Source: Dictyobacter formicarum (GTDB taxonomy: Bacteria > Chloroflexota > Ktedonobacteria > Ktedonobacterales > Ktedonobacteraceae). From it: a stretch of DNA of 64,000 bases. The DNA is taken from positions 153,202-217,201 of the forward strand of contig NZ_BNJJ01000017.1 in assembly GCF_016587435.1 (NCBI RefSeq), in the 5' to 3' direction. The notes under the pieces were generated by a model that saw nothing but the letters and a program-made list of their open reading frames with translations, had not been told where the DNA came from and did no database searches. The position numbers and the translations under genes were made by a program. This document shows, piece by piece, positions 1 through 7,711 of this stretch; position 1 is the stretch's first letter; each line of letters begins with the position of its first letter.

Positions 1-828
1 CACGCCACGCTCGGTCAGATCGCGGACCGTAGCTACGATATCATCGGTAATCAAGGCCAGATGTTGTACGCCGGGAGAATGATAAAAATCGAGGTACTCC
101 TCAATTTGCGACTTCTTGCGGCCTGGTGCCGGCTCATTGATCGGCAATTTAATGCGACCACTGCCATTCTGCATCACTTTAGACATCAACGCGGAATACT
201 CAGTACTGATCTGGCGATCATCGAAATGGATCATCTGCGAGAAGCCCATCACTTTCTCGTAGAAGCCCACCCACTCATTCATCTTACCCAGCTCAACATT
301 GCCCACCACATGGTCAATGCCAGCCAGGCCAGCGGGACGTGAACGGCGGGGGAGGGAAGAATCCAGGGCACGGAAACCAGGCAAAAAGGCACCCTTATAA
401 TCCTGGCGCTCCACAAAGGTATGGATGGTCTCACCATAGGTAGCGATCGAAGCGAGCGTCACCGAACCGAACTGATCGCGTAGCACCGTAGGTTCCTGCA
501 CACCACGTGCTCCCCGGCTGGTTGCTTCCTGGTAGGCCCGCTCCGCATTCTCCACACGGAACGCCACATCTTTTACTCCATCTCCATGTGTATATGTATG
601 TTTGGCGATTGGACTGTCAGGAGTCAAAGCAGAGGTGATCAACAGGCGGATATTGCCCTGTTCCAACACATAACTGGTATGATCGCGCGAGCCTGTTTCC
701 AGGCCAGCATAGGCCACAGGTACAAAGCCCCAGGCATGGGTAAAATAATACGCAGTATGTTTGGCATCACCAACATACATCTCAATATAATCAAAATTCT
801 GGATAGGCATGAAATCCTGGTGCGTCAT
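1..828 (-). CDS. hpd: 4-hydroxyphenylpyruvate dioxygenase, 3' end outside window
   Basis: Converts 4-hydroxyphenylpyruvate to homogentisate in tyrosine degradation, a cytosolic Fe(II) enzyme. The 276 visible residues start MTHQDFMPIQNFDYIEMYVG and hold two vicinal-oxygen-chelate halves. The second half begins near GIDHVVGNVE, whose His is the expected first iron ligand. GVQHLALITDD holds the second ligand. The family segment GRIKLPINEPAPGRKKSQ is present. The third ligand (Glu) should lie beyond the window edge. The start at 828 has AGGGAG eight bases upstream. The gene is divergent from an IclR regulator, which fits local control of aromatic catabolism. Family assignment is confident; only the C-terminus is unseen. 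Confidence 0.93.
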   Translation of the reverse strand, partial: MTHQDFMPIQNFDYIEMYVGDAKHTAYYFTHAWGFVPVAYAGLETGSRDHTSYVLEQGNIRLLITSALTPDSPIAKHTYTHGDGVKDVAFRVENAERAYQEATSRGARGVQEPTVLRDQFGSVTLASIATYGETIHTFVERQDYKGAFLPGFRALDSSLPRRSRPAGLAGIDHVVGNVELGKMNEWVGFYEKVMGFSQMIHFDDRQISTEYSALMSKVMQNGSGRIKLPINEPAPGRKKSQIEEYLDFYHSPGVQHLALITDDIVATVRDLTERGV

Positions 829-882
829 TGAACTCTCCCTTTCCATGCAGAATGCGTCATTGCTTTCATTAGGTTTGTGCGA

Positions 883-911
883 TAATCGGACAAAATATTC
901 GTTAATCGGAC
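883..911. promoter_or_regulatory. Direct repeat TAATCGGAC x2, probable IclR operator
   Basis: TAATCGGAC occurs at 883-891 and 903-911, exactly 20 bp apart, so on the same helix face. It lies just downstream of the hpd -10 box in the hpd/iclR divergent region. That position suggests a repressor site controlling hpd; binding by the adjacent IclR protein is inference. Confidence 0.5.
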
Positions 912-922
912 TACCTGCTTTA

Positions 923-951
923 GTTATAGCAGGGAACCTATTGGATGTCAA
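923..951 (-). promoter_or_regulatory. Sigma70-type promoter of the hpd gene
   Basis: Reading the minus strand, TTGACA (946-951), a 17-bp spacer and TATAAC (923-928) form a near-consensus promoter firing toward hpd. The start point would fall near 916, giving a leader of roughly 88 bases. Confidence 0.7.
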
Positions 952-1082
952 GGAAAAAGAAGATACAGGTCTTTCTGTATGAATAGGTGAGGCGGTATGG
1001 ACAAGAGAACTGTGATATTGTATAGTCGTCGAAATAGCATTTGATCAATGGGAATAACAAAATAAGCGAGGAAAATGAGGCC

Positions 1083-1787
1083 ATGGCACAACCGCGTCCA
1101 AATGAACGGCCCCTGCAGGGTGAGACGGCCCAAACGCTGGATCGAGGGTTGCGTGTGCTGGATGTACTGGCCAGTTATCCCGCAGGTCTGAGCGTACCCG
1201 ACATTGCGCAGGAATTAAATGTACATCGCACCATCGCCTATCGTCTCCTCAACACGCTGGCCGCTCATCGGCTGGTGCGTCGTACGGAAGATAGCCGTTA
1301 TTGTCTGGGGATAGGACTGATTGAGCTGGCCCGCCATGTCGTCCCACGTTTGCAGGCGGCCGCTTATCCTGCTATGAGGCAACTGGCTGAAGAACTGCGT
1401 GCCACCGCCTGCCTGACGATCATGGATGGAGATGAAGGCGTTGTGCTGACTACGCTTGAGCCACGGACGACACCTATGCATATCGCTTATCGACCTGGCT
1501 ACCGGCATGAGCTCGACAGAGGGGCATCGGGACTAGCCATTCTAGCCGGGCGGTTACGGCAACCGGGAGAACGTAGAGAAATCACGCTCGCCCGTAACCG
1601 CGGCTACGCCACCAGCTATGATGAAATTCAGCATGGAGCAAGCGGTATAGCTGCTCCCATTCAACTCAATGGTCAACTGGCCGAAGCCAGTATCGGCGTC
1701 GTCCTGCTTGGTAGAATCGACGAAGCAACCTTTGCACCGCACATCATCACTGCGGCCCACACTATCGCCGATGCTCTCCTTGAATAG
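1083..1787 (+). CDS. IclR family transcriptional regulator
   Basis: A 234-residue regulator with an N-terminal winged helix (about residues 15-75: LDRGLRVLDVLASYPAGLSV, then VPDIAQELNVHRTIAYRLL) and a C-terminal effector domain (GYRHELDRGASGLAILAG to the end). IclR proteins are dimeric and usually control an adjacent catabolic operon, often aromatic. It is divergent from hpd, so tyrosine or homogentisate metabolism is the likely target. I start it at 1083, with GAGG 11 bases upstream; an in-frame ATG at 1041 has no ribosome site. The domain-sized effector half is intact, so the protein is probably functional. Confidence 0.88.
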   Translation: MAQPRPNERPLQGETAQTLDRGLRVLDVLASYPAGLSVPDIAQELNVHRTIAYRLLNTLAAHRLVRRTEDSRYCLGIGLIELARHVVPRLQAAAYPAMRQLAEELRATACLTIMDGDEGVVLTTLEPRTTPMHIAYRPGYRHELDRGASGLAILAGRLRQPGERREITLARNRGYATSYDEIQHGASGIAAPIQLNGQLAEASIGVVLLGRIDEATFAPHIITAAHTIADALLE

Positions 1788-1819
1788 ATGAAATGAAGCA
1801 AATTGAATTTATTGAATTT

Positions 1820-1856
1820 AAAGAGGGCTCCTTCATTTGTTGAAGGAGCCCTCTTT
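1820..1856. terminator. Bidirectional terminator hairpin
   Basis: A perfect 16-bp stem (1820-1835 with 1841-1856) and a 5-base loop, A-rich before and T-rich after. It lies between the convergent iclR gene and the lantibiotic-like precursor gene and can serve both. Confidence 0.85.
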
Positions 1857-1920
1857 ATGCACATGTGTAAGTCATTGATCCGCTGGCCTGGAAAGCTGCC
1901 AGGTAAACGGAAGCGCTGGC

Positions 1921-2253
1921 TTATTGATGGCAGTTGCCATGGTGGCCACCGAACCAGTTGCTACCACCGCTTGAATGCTGATGACCACCGAACCAATTGC
2001 CGCCATGGTGATAGCGATAGTGGTGAGGTTGCTGATGACCGCTATACTGATGGCCACTATTAAACTGATAACCATGATAGAAGTTCTGATGGAACTGACT
2101 ACTTGATCCACAGGCACCGCTAACAGCCGAAAGTGCTGCATCGGTTAATTCAATTGCACCGATGGGATTCTGAGGAAGCTGCGCAAGTTCTTCGCTGGTC
2201 AGGGTTTCACGATACTGGGCATCTTTCCAGGCTTTTGTAATATCGAAGTTCAT
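1921..2253 (-). CDS. Mersacidin/lichenicidin-type precursor with His/Gly-rich core
   Basis: A 110-residue secreted-peptide precursor. Residues 1-38 match the leader of the mersacidin/lichenicidin family of type 2 lantibiotics: AWKDAQYRETLTSEELAQLP, then IGAIELTDAALSAVSGA. The GA is a plausible double-glycine-type cleavage site for a C39 protease/ABC exporter. The core is unlike known lantibiotics. It is rich in His (about 13), Gly, Gln, Asn and Ser, has Cys only near its two ends, and repeats NWFGGH twice. ATG at 2253 has AAAGG eight bases upstream. No LanM synthetase or LanT exporter is in the window, so modification would need enzymes encoded elsewhere. The leader family is clear; the product and its function (metal binding is one guess) are unknown. 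Confidence 0.75.
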   Translation of the reverse strand: MNFDITKAWKDAQYRETLTSEELAQLPQNPIGAIELTDAALSAVSGACGSSSQFHQNFYHGYQFNSGHQYSGHQQPHHYRYHHGGNWFGGHQHSSGGSNWFGGHHGNCHQ

Positions 2254-2424
2254 AACGGGCGCCTTTCTTTTTGTACTAAACAATAACTTTACTTTTGTGG
2301 TACCGTACGATTACGCGCTACAGAAGTGGCTATAGAGACAATTATTGGAAATACCACTCTGGTATTTTTTATTGCATTGTTCTATGTCCTATCTTGTAGT
2401 GAATGTCTGCGTGCTTCAATAAAT

Positions 2425-2476
2425 TTCGATACCTAAATCTATTATAAAAATGCCCAAAACAAGCAGGCGCTTAAAA
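2425..2476 (-). promoter_or_regulatory. Promoter element shared by both lantibiotic-like genes
   Basis: On the minus strand this block reads CTTGTTTTGG, then TTTTTATAAT, then CATTTAGGTATC-like sequence. It is nearly the same as the block at 5050-5100 in front of the second precursor gene. TATAAT (2441-2446) would start a leader of about 180 bases. The two blocks lie 188 and 185 bases from their start codons. Confidence 0.65.
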
Positions 2477-2639
2477 CGCAGCAATAAATGTAATAAAATT
2501 CATCTAGCGGCGACGACATGCCGTTATTTGTGCAACTTTATGAATATTGAATTCATTTTTGTGTGATTGGTCGAGAAACGAGCAGCATAATTTTGTCGCA
2601 AATTCATGCTGTTTTATGCATATTTGCTCTTTATGAGGA

Positions 2640-2697
2640 CCAATTTTCAAAGAGCTAGAAAATGAATAGAAATTTAACAAATTGGCTGATTTTTAAA
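2640..2697 (-). promoter_or_regulatory. Distal conserved block upstream of the precursor gene
   Basis: CCAATTTT, AAAATGAATA and AATTGGC-type segments recur in the same order at 5266-5325. They stand at matching distance from the start codon (387 and 385 bases). This is either an old duplication or a shared activator region. The sequence from 2254 to 2899 is otherwise AT-rich with no gene seen. Confidence 0.5.
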
Positions 2698-2899
2698 GCT
2701 CAATTACCAGAGTCGTAATAGCTATGTTTCATTTCATATAGTACAAAAGTGGGGTTGTATGGATGAGCTTGTGTCACAATTCGATTATTGCCACGTGTAA
2801 AAAGAGCCAGTCACAGCCACTCCCTGAATATACAAGAGTACCGCTAACTGTGCCTGTCTGAGTCATCATTTGTTTAATATGTAAGGACGTATTCATAGT

Positions 2900-4423
2900 A
2901 TGAACATCCTTCGCACCAAGTCGGTTGAGCAATCGATCAAAGACACAGAAGATGGTGAGCATAAATTAAAGAGAGATCTAAGGGCGATTGACCTGCTGGT
3001 ATTTGGTATCGGTATGATTATCGGTACTGGTATCTTTGTGCTGACTGGAATCGCGGCCGCCACCAAAGCTGGGCCAGCTATTGTACTCTCGTTTGTCGTT
3101 TCCGGCATTACCTGTGCATTTGCCGCCTTATGTTACGCAGAATTCGCCAGTGCTGTGCCTGTTGCCGGTAGCACCTACACCTTTGCTTATGCCTCCCTGG
3201 GCGAAGTGGTGGCCTGGGTGATTGGATGGGACCTATTATTAGAAGTAATTGTGGGAGCTTCAGCAGTCTCTGTCAGCTGGGCCAAATACTTTAACACCAT
3301 TCTGCACTACATGGGGATTCAATTACCAGCCTCGATAACGGGAAGTCAGACGATCATTGCCGGTCTGCACATCAACCTGCTGGCCACCTTTATCGCTCTT
3401 CTTCTGACGGTGATTGTAACCATAGGTATTCGCGAAAGCGCCCGCTTCAATCTGGCCGTCACATCGATCAAGCTAGCAGTAGTGCTCTTTTTTATCATCT
3501 TCGGCATCTTTTTCATCAAGACAGCCAACTGGATACCCTTCATCCCACCATCGGGACCCGCACCGCACCCGGTCAATGCCGGAGCCAGCGCTGGATTTCT
3601 GGATCAGCCACTGATCGGCCTGGTCTTAGGGCAGCAATCCGCTTTTGGCTTCCAGGGCATCATCACCGGAGCTGCCGTTGTCTTTTTTGCCTATATTGGT
3701 TTTGAAATAGTTTCAACCACAGCCGAAGAGACCCGCAATCCACAACGCGACATGCCGATTGGTATTCTGGGATCATTGTTTGTATGTACAGTCCTGTATA
3801 TCGCCGTTTCATTTGTTCTCACCGGCATGGTCTCCTACAAGCAACTGAACACCGAAGCCCCGATGGCCACAGCTTTCACGCTGGTCGGACAAGGCTGGGC
3901 GGCGGTCTTCGTCTCAATTGGAGCGGTATGTGGACTGACCTCAGTCATCATGGTCCAGCTACTTGGCGCCAGCCGTGTCTTATTCGCCATGAGCCGCGAC
4001 CACCTGTTGTCAGTGTGGTTTGCCCGCACCCATCCCCGTTTTCGCACACCCTATCGCATCAACATCATTATTGGCTGCCTGGTAGCTATTATCGCCACCA
4101 TCACACCGATCCAGGAACTGGCCGATCTTGTCAACTACGGAACGCTGCTGGCCTTCGTCCTGGTCTCAATAGCTGTCATTGTACTGCGCAAAACAAACCC
4201 GAACCTACCCCGATCCTTCCGCGTACCCTGGGTACCATTGGTGCCGATCCTCTCAGCTCTTTGTTGCCTATATCTCATGATCAGCCTGCCAATCGTCACC
4301 TGGATACGCTTTATCGTCTGGTTAGCTATCGGCTTTGTCGTCTACTTCCTGTATAGCATGCGCCATAGTCGCGTAAGCGCACAGGCAGATGCGAGCGAAA
4401 CGGTCACTACAAAAACGTCGTAG
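2900..4423 (+). CDS. APC-superfamily amino-acid permease
   Basis: A 507-residue polytopic membrane transporter of the amino acid-polyamine-organocation superfamily, close to the cationic amino acid (CAT/YfnA-like) group. The first helix carries the substrate-binding signature GIGMIIGTGIFVLTG followed by AGPAIVLSF. About twelve hydrophobic segments follow, ending near residue 485. Length is typical for the group. It probably imports amino acids by cation symport; the substrate cannot be read from sequence. It stands alone between the two precursor genes and ends in a strong terminator. The start at 2900 has a weak AAGGA site 13 bases upstream. I see no defects. Confidence 0.88.
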   Translation: MNILRTKSVEQSIKDTEDGEHKLKRDLRAIDLLVFGIGMIIGTGIFVLTGIAAATKAGPAIVLSFVVSGITCAFAALCYAEFASAVPVAGSTYTFAYASLGEVVAWVIGWDLLLEVIVGASAVSVSWAKYFNTILHYMGIQLPASITGSQTIIAGLHINLLATFIALLLTVIVTIGIRESARFNLAVTSIKLAVVLFFIIFGIFFIKTANWIPFIPPSGPAPHPVNAGASAGFLDQPLIGLVLGQQSAFGFQGIITGAAVVFFAYIGFEIVSTTAEETRNPQRDMPIGILGSLFVCTVLYIAVSFVLTGMVSYKQLNTEAPMATAFTLVGQGWAAVFVSIGAVCGLTSVIMVQLLGASRVLFAMSRDHLLSVWFARTHPRFRTPYRINIIIGCLVAIIATITPIQELADLVNYGTLLAFVLVSIAVIVLRKTNPNLPRSFRVPWVPLVPILSALCCLYLMISLPIVTWIRFIVWLAIGFVVYFLYSMRHSRVSAQADASETVTTKTS

Positions 4424-4464
4424 CGCTCAAGTCTGATGCACCCTATATCATAGGCAAGACAAAA

Positions 4465-4502
4465 ATAGCGAGCAACAAACTTTTTTGTTTGTTGCTCGCT
4501 AT
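4465..4502. terminator. Bidirectional terminator hairpin
   Basis: A perfect 16-bp stem (4465-4480 with 4487-4502) around a T6 loop, preceded by A5. It separates the convergent permease and second precursor genes. Confidence 0.85.
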
Positions 4503-4542
4503 CAGGTGACTTTGTGTGACTACTAATAATCTTTACTACGAA

Positions 4543-4881
4543 TTAGCAACCGCCGCAGCCGCCCTCATAGCCGCCGTACCAGGAACCACCTTCATAGCCG
4601 CATTCGCCGCCACCGAAAAATCCATAGCCACCGGAGCGACGGAAGCCACCACGGTACCATGGGCCACCAGAGCGGCGGAAGCCGGGAATAGGATCAACCG
4701 GAAGGAGTCCACAGGTTAGGAATGGATCCCGGCCGCAGAAAGCGCCATTAACCGTCGCGAGAGCGTCATCGGCCAACTCAATTGAACCGATAGGACTCTG
4801 TGGCAGCTGTGCGCGCTCCTCGCTGCTGAGGCTCTCTGAATACTGTGCATCTTTCCATGCTCGTGCAATATCAATGCTCAT
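4543..4881 (-). CDS. Mersacidin/lichenicidin-type precursor with Gly/Cys-rich core
   Basis: A 112-residue paralogue of the peptide at 1921-2253. The leader (SIDIARAWKDAQYSESLSSE to ELADDALATVNGA) aligns almost residue for residue with the first leader. The core does not: it is Gly-, Arg- and aromatic-rich, contains five or six Cys, repeats FRRSGG twice and ends GGCGGC. Such a tail suits thioether or azole chemistry but could also be unmodified. ATG at 4881 follows GAAAGG by ten bases. Leader conservation with a diverged core is typical of RiPP precursors sharing one maturation system. No maturation enzyme lies in the window. Confidence 0.75.
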   Translation of the reverse strand: MSIDIARAWKDAQYSESLSSEERAQLPQSPIGSIELADDALATVNGAFCGRDPFLTCGLLPVDPIPGFRRSGGPWYRGGFRRSGGYGFFGGGECGYEGGSWYGGYEGGCGGC

Positions 4882-5049
4882 AATGTGTTTTACCTTTCGT
4901 TAACTAAAAATGTTTTTTTAAGGTATCACCAATAACGATAAGTTGATGGAATTGCCTATGTTCATGTATTTATGGATGGACCAGAACCCATAAGCGACAT
5001 AAACAATATAAACAACTCGGATACTTATTTCGTTTTTTTCTTTGCGAAT

Positions 5050-5100
5050 TTGGATACCTAAATGCATTATAAAAAGGACCAAAACAAGCGACGGGTAAAA
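5050..5100 (-). promoter_or_regulatory. Promoter element of the second precursor gene
   Basis: This is the counterpart of 2425-2476, with TATAAT at 5066-5071 on the minus strand. The intervening 4882-5049 is a leader of about 180 bases without an evident riboswitch. The distal conserved block lies at 5266-5325. Confidence 0.65.
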
Positions 5101-5492
5101 AATAGGATTTATATTGTCTATTTTTTCAGACAGCACACGAAAATATTACTTATGTTTAGTACATATGAATAAAGCGTCAGAGTGAGGAGATAGATGAGCA
5201 AAGTCAAAGATGCCGATTTGGGAGGAAGTTTGTGCTCATCAGGGATCGTCGATCAATATCTTTGCACCAATTTTTGATTTGTGAAAAAAATGAATAAGAT
5301 GTTAGGGAATTGGCCAATTTTTTGGAGGATTACGCTATCCAAATGGCAAAAAAGATGCCAGAAAACGCAACTGATGCTAAGTAGTGCCGGGTAGAGATAC
5401 TGTAAGAGAAATTGCAGACCTCGGCCAGTAAAGGTTGCGGGCTGACGACAGTTTTTTCAGGGCTCATATAAATAAACCCTACACACTGCTCA

Positions 5493-5510
5493 TACGTATA
5501 CGTATACGTA
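5493..5510. promoter_or_regulatory. TACGTA x3 tandem palindrome
   Basis: Three exact tandem copies of the self-complementary hexamer TACGTA, upstream of the 39-residue membrane protein gene. It could be an operator for a dimeric repressor, but no cognate regulator is adjacent. The rest of 5326-5587 shows no gene. Confidence 0.4.
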
Positions 5511-5587
5511 GCGTTCAACGTACAAGCGGATTTGTCAAAGTTGATAGAAGAAGCAAGCATGTGTAGCTGTGTGAAAGGACTTGCTCG

Positions 5588-5707
5588 ATGGACCAAAAGA
5601 AGCCGCCAGTTGGCAAAACGCTGGTCTGGATGTATGGGGTTGTTGCCTCTTTTGTAACCGTATATGTGGTAGGAGGTATCCTGCTCGAAAAGATATGGCA
5701 CAAGTAG
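5588..5707 (+). CDS. 39-residue single-span membrane protein
   Basis: A short gene opening ATG-GAC-CAA with GAAAGGA eight bases upstream. The product MDQKKPPVGKTLVWMYGVVA and following residues has a charged N-terminus, one hydrophobic helix of about 21 residues and a basic C-terminal EKIWHK. It was probably missed by length filters. The function is unknown; small membrane proteins of this shape often modulate transporters or kinases. A hairpin follows it. Confidence 0.5.
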   Translation: MDQKKPPVGKTLVWMYGVVASFVTVYVVGGILLEKIWHK

Positions 5708-5741
5708 CAAGCGGCCCATAGATTATATGTAGAATCGAGGG

Positions 5742-5790
5742 AGGAGCGTGTTGCGGATTAGCCGATGTGGGTAATTCGTGGCACGCTCCT
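5742..5790 (+). terminator. Hairpin followed by T-rich run
   Basis: Stem AGGAGCGTG (5742-5750) pairs with CACGCTCCT (5782-5790) and is followed by TTCTTTTC. The loop is long (31 bases), so the terminator assignment is moderate. Confidence 0.5.
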
Positions 5791-5832
5791 TTCTTTTCAT
5801 AGGGATGTTGAAACAACTTGCAGGAGGCAATG

Positions 5833-6250
5833 ATGAAGCGACCACTTGATGATCTTTCGGCGCAATCCTTGATTGAGATGATAGAGGCAAATACGAGCGA
5901 GTTCTTGCTGGCCCTGGGACGCCTGGGTGGTGGTGAGGAACGCAATGAGGCAAACTGGGTTGGCGCCATGCCATGTATCGCAAGATTGGTTTTGACGAGG
6001 ATGGGTTATGGCATCACTATCTGGGCTGGTGGAACGGTGATCCGGTGGCCACGACATCGCTATTTCTGGGAGCCGGTGTGGCAGGCATCTACTTTGTCTT
6101 TACCCTTCCGGCAGCGCGCTGTCAGGGCATCGGGGCCGCCATTACATTGGCTGCATTGCAGGACGCCAGCAGGCGCGGCTACCGGGTGGGCGTATTAGGG
6201 TCATCCTCAATGGGCTATTCGGTCTACCAGCGCCTGGGCTTTCAGGAATA
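5833..6250 (+). pseudogene. GNAT acetyltransferase, 5' part, frameshifted and split by IS607
   Basis: The start at 5833 follows AGGAGG. The frame reads MKRPLDDLSAQSLIEMIEAN and continues to NEANWVGAM. A five-base tandem duplication, CCATG at 5966-5970 and 5971-5975, then shifts the frame. Reading resumes as YRKIGFDEDGLWHHYLGWW and carries the acetyl-CoA loop ARCQGIGAAI and the C-terminal strand YSVYQRLGFQE. It is interrupted at 6250 by the IS607 element, and its last codons lie at 8358-8415. From memory, related Chloroflexi proteins are about 270 residues, so about 120 central residues also appear deleted. It cannot make a functional enzyme. Confidence 0.85.
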
Positions 6251-6400
6251 GTTGCTAACTTTATGGACACGTATTCCATGCCCACATCGCCAGCCTTAAC
6301 CTACGTCCGTTGACATCTCTGAGCACGCCCAAAGATCCAACTGGACGGGAGGTTCCACTACGAGGAACCTGAATTTCTGCTTCCACTGCTCATGTCTGCT
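6251..6400 (-). ncRNA. Predicted omega (guide) RNA of TnpB
   Basis: In IS605/IS607 elements the guide RNA scaffold spans the 3' end of tnpB and the element end, and the guide is the adjacent flank. Here the scaffold would run leftward across the tnpB stop, with a guide templated by GNAT sequence below 6251. The placement follows family knowledge; no structure was computed. Confidence 0.35.
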
Positions 6401-7711
6401 CAAGAGCAGGGCTTTGATTTCCTTTTGGTTCTGGCACGCGCGTAATTGCTGATCGCCGAGCCGCGACGCAATATTCTGTGAGGCGTTGGTGTCCGCGTGG
6501 GCCGTGTGACCGCACACCCGACAGCAGAACGTCTGCTGATTCGGTCTGTTTTTGCGGTCCGCGTAATGGCACACGTGGCACTCTTGCGAAGAATAGGCGC
6601 TCTTGACCTTCGTTGCGGCGACCCCGCGTTTGGTGGCATTCCACTCGATTTGCGCGGGAATATGCGCAAGATTCGATGCGCGCATGTAGGCATTCATAGC
6701 GCGGGCTTTGAAGCGCATGGAAGCCACGGAAAGCTGTTCGTAGGCAAATTGGCAGCCCTCATGCTCGCTAAAGCAGAGGTTGACGGCTCGGTTGATCTCT
6801 TGTCGCACATGACGAATGAGCCGCTGCCCCGTCGCGCTCGACGTTGATGGGCGCTTTTCCTTCGCCATGCCCTTCTTTTCTAGGCACTTCCTGAGCTTGG
6901 CCTTCCGGCGGCGTTTCTCCCGGTCCCGCTTCTGGCGCTCCCTCAGACGCCCATTGAATGATCCGTACTGCTTCCCATCTGAGGTGGTGATGAAGTTGGC
7001 GATCCCCACATCCACGCCGATCACAGGTGCATCAGCATCGATCTGGGCCGCGACCGTCTCATCGTACGACAGCGTTAACCACCACGTCCCGTTTCGTTTG
7101 TTCAGCGTCACGCTGCTGTTGATCGTGCGACGCTTGCCCGTTTCGGGAGCAGTGAACTGCTCTTTGTGGTAGCCAGCGAGCTTCACCGGAATGAGCAGCG
7201 GATTGCCTTTGTCGAGAGTTGAAACCTTGAGCCAGTAGTCGAAGGCGGTATCGGTGGCCTCTTCGAGTTTGACAACATTGCCATTCGCTTGAATGCACAC
7301 CTCCCGCAAGACTGGAACATTCCACTCCCGCCACTCGGGTTCTTTGGCGTTTTCTTCAAGCGTGCCGTCTGCTTTTTGTTCCTGGTAATCCGCAAGCGCG
7401 TCGAGGGAGTCTTGATAGGCATTGGCCCGATTGCTCCGCCATGATTTGGCGACACCTGCCGCCTGTTGGATCGCATTGCGGTGCCACCGCTCGGAGAGAC
7501 ATGTGAGAAAGCAGGGAGCCCGAAAGCCATTGGGAAGTTCATCGGTGCAAAACAGCGTCGTGTACTGCTGAGTCAACTCAAGATACACCTCGGCAAGCTG
7601 ATCCAGGGCGATGAGCTTGCCTGGATTGGCTGCTTCCAGCCCGATATGCGTGACCGCTTTCGTAATGGTTTGCGGTTCACCCTTCTTCGCACGTTTCTTG
7701 CGTTTCTTCAT
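6296..7711 (-). CDS. tnpB: TnpB, RNA-guided nuclease of the IS607 element
   Basis: A 471-residue TnpB, the transposon ancestor of Cas12, which uses a guide RNA made from the element's end to cut DNA and help retain the element. The split RuvC site is complete: Asp in VIGVDVGIANF, Glu in FAYEQLSV and Asp in AHADTNASQNIASR. The four-Cys zinc finger is CHVC with CRVC. The N-terminal helical domain and basic KRKKRAKKG start are present. The start at 7711 follows AGGGAAG and overlaps tnpA by 35 bases, suggesting coupling. I see no frameshift or lost catalytic residue, so it is probably active. Confidence 0.92.
   Translation of the reverse strand: MKKRKKRAKKGEPQTITKAVTHIGLEAANPGKLIALDQLAEVYLELTQQYTTLFCTDELPNGFRAPCFLTCLSERWHRNAIQQAAGVAKSWRSNRANAYQDSLDALADYQEQKADGTLEENAKEPEWREWNVPVLREVCIQANGNVVKLEEATDTAFDYWLKVSTLDKGNPLLIPVKLAGYHKEQFTAPETGKRRTINSSVTLNKRNGTWWLTLSYDETVAAQIDADAPVIGVDVGIANFITTSDGKQYGSFNGRLRERQKRDREKRRRKAKLRKCLEKKGMAKEKRPSTSSATGQRLIRHVRQEINRAVNLCFSEHEGCQFAYEQLSVASMRFKARAMNAYMRASNLAHIPAQIEWNATKRGVAATKVKSAYSSQECHVCHYADRKNRPNQQTFCCRVCGHTAHADTNASQNIASRLGDQQLRACQNQKEIKALLLSRHEQWKQKFRFLVVEPPVQLDLWACSEMSTDVG

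Noticed and set aside
5330..5983. Overlapping minus-strand frames upstream of the GNAT pseudogene
   Set aside because: They cross the shared promoter block, the TACGTA repeat and the 39-residue gene on the other strand. No motifs.
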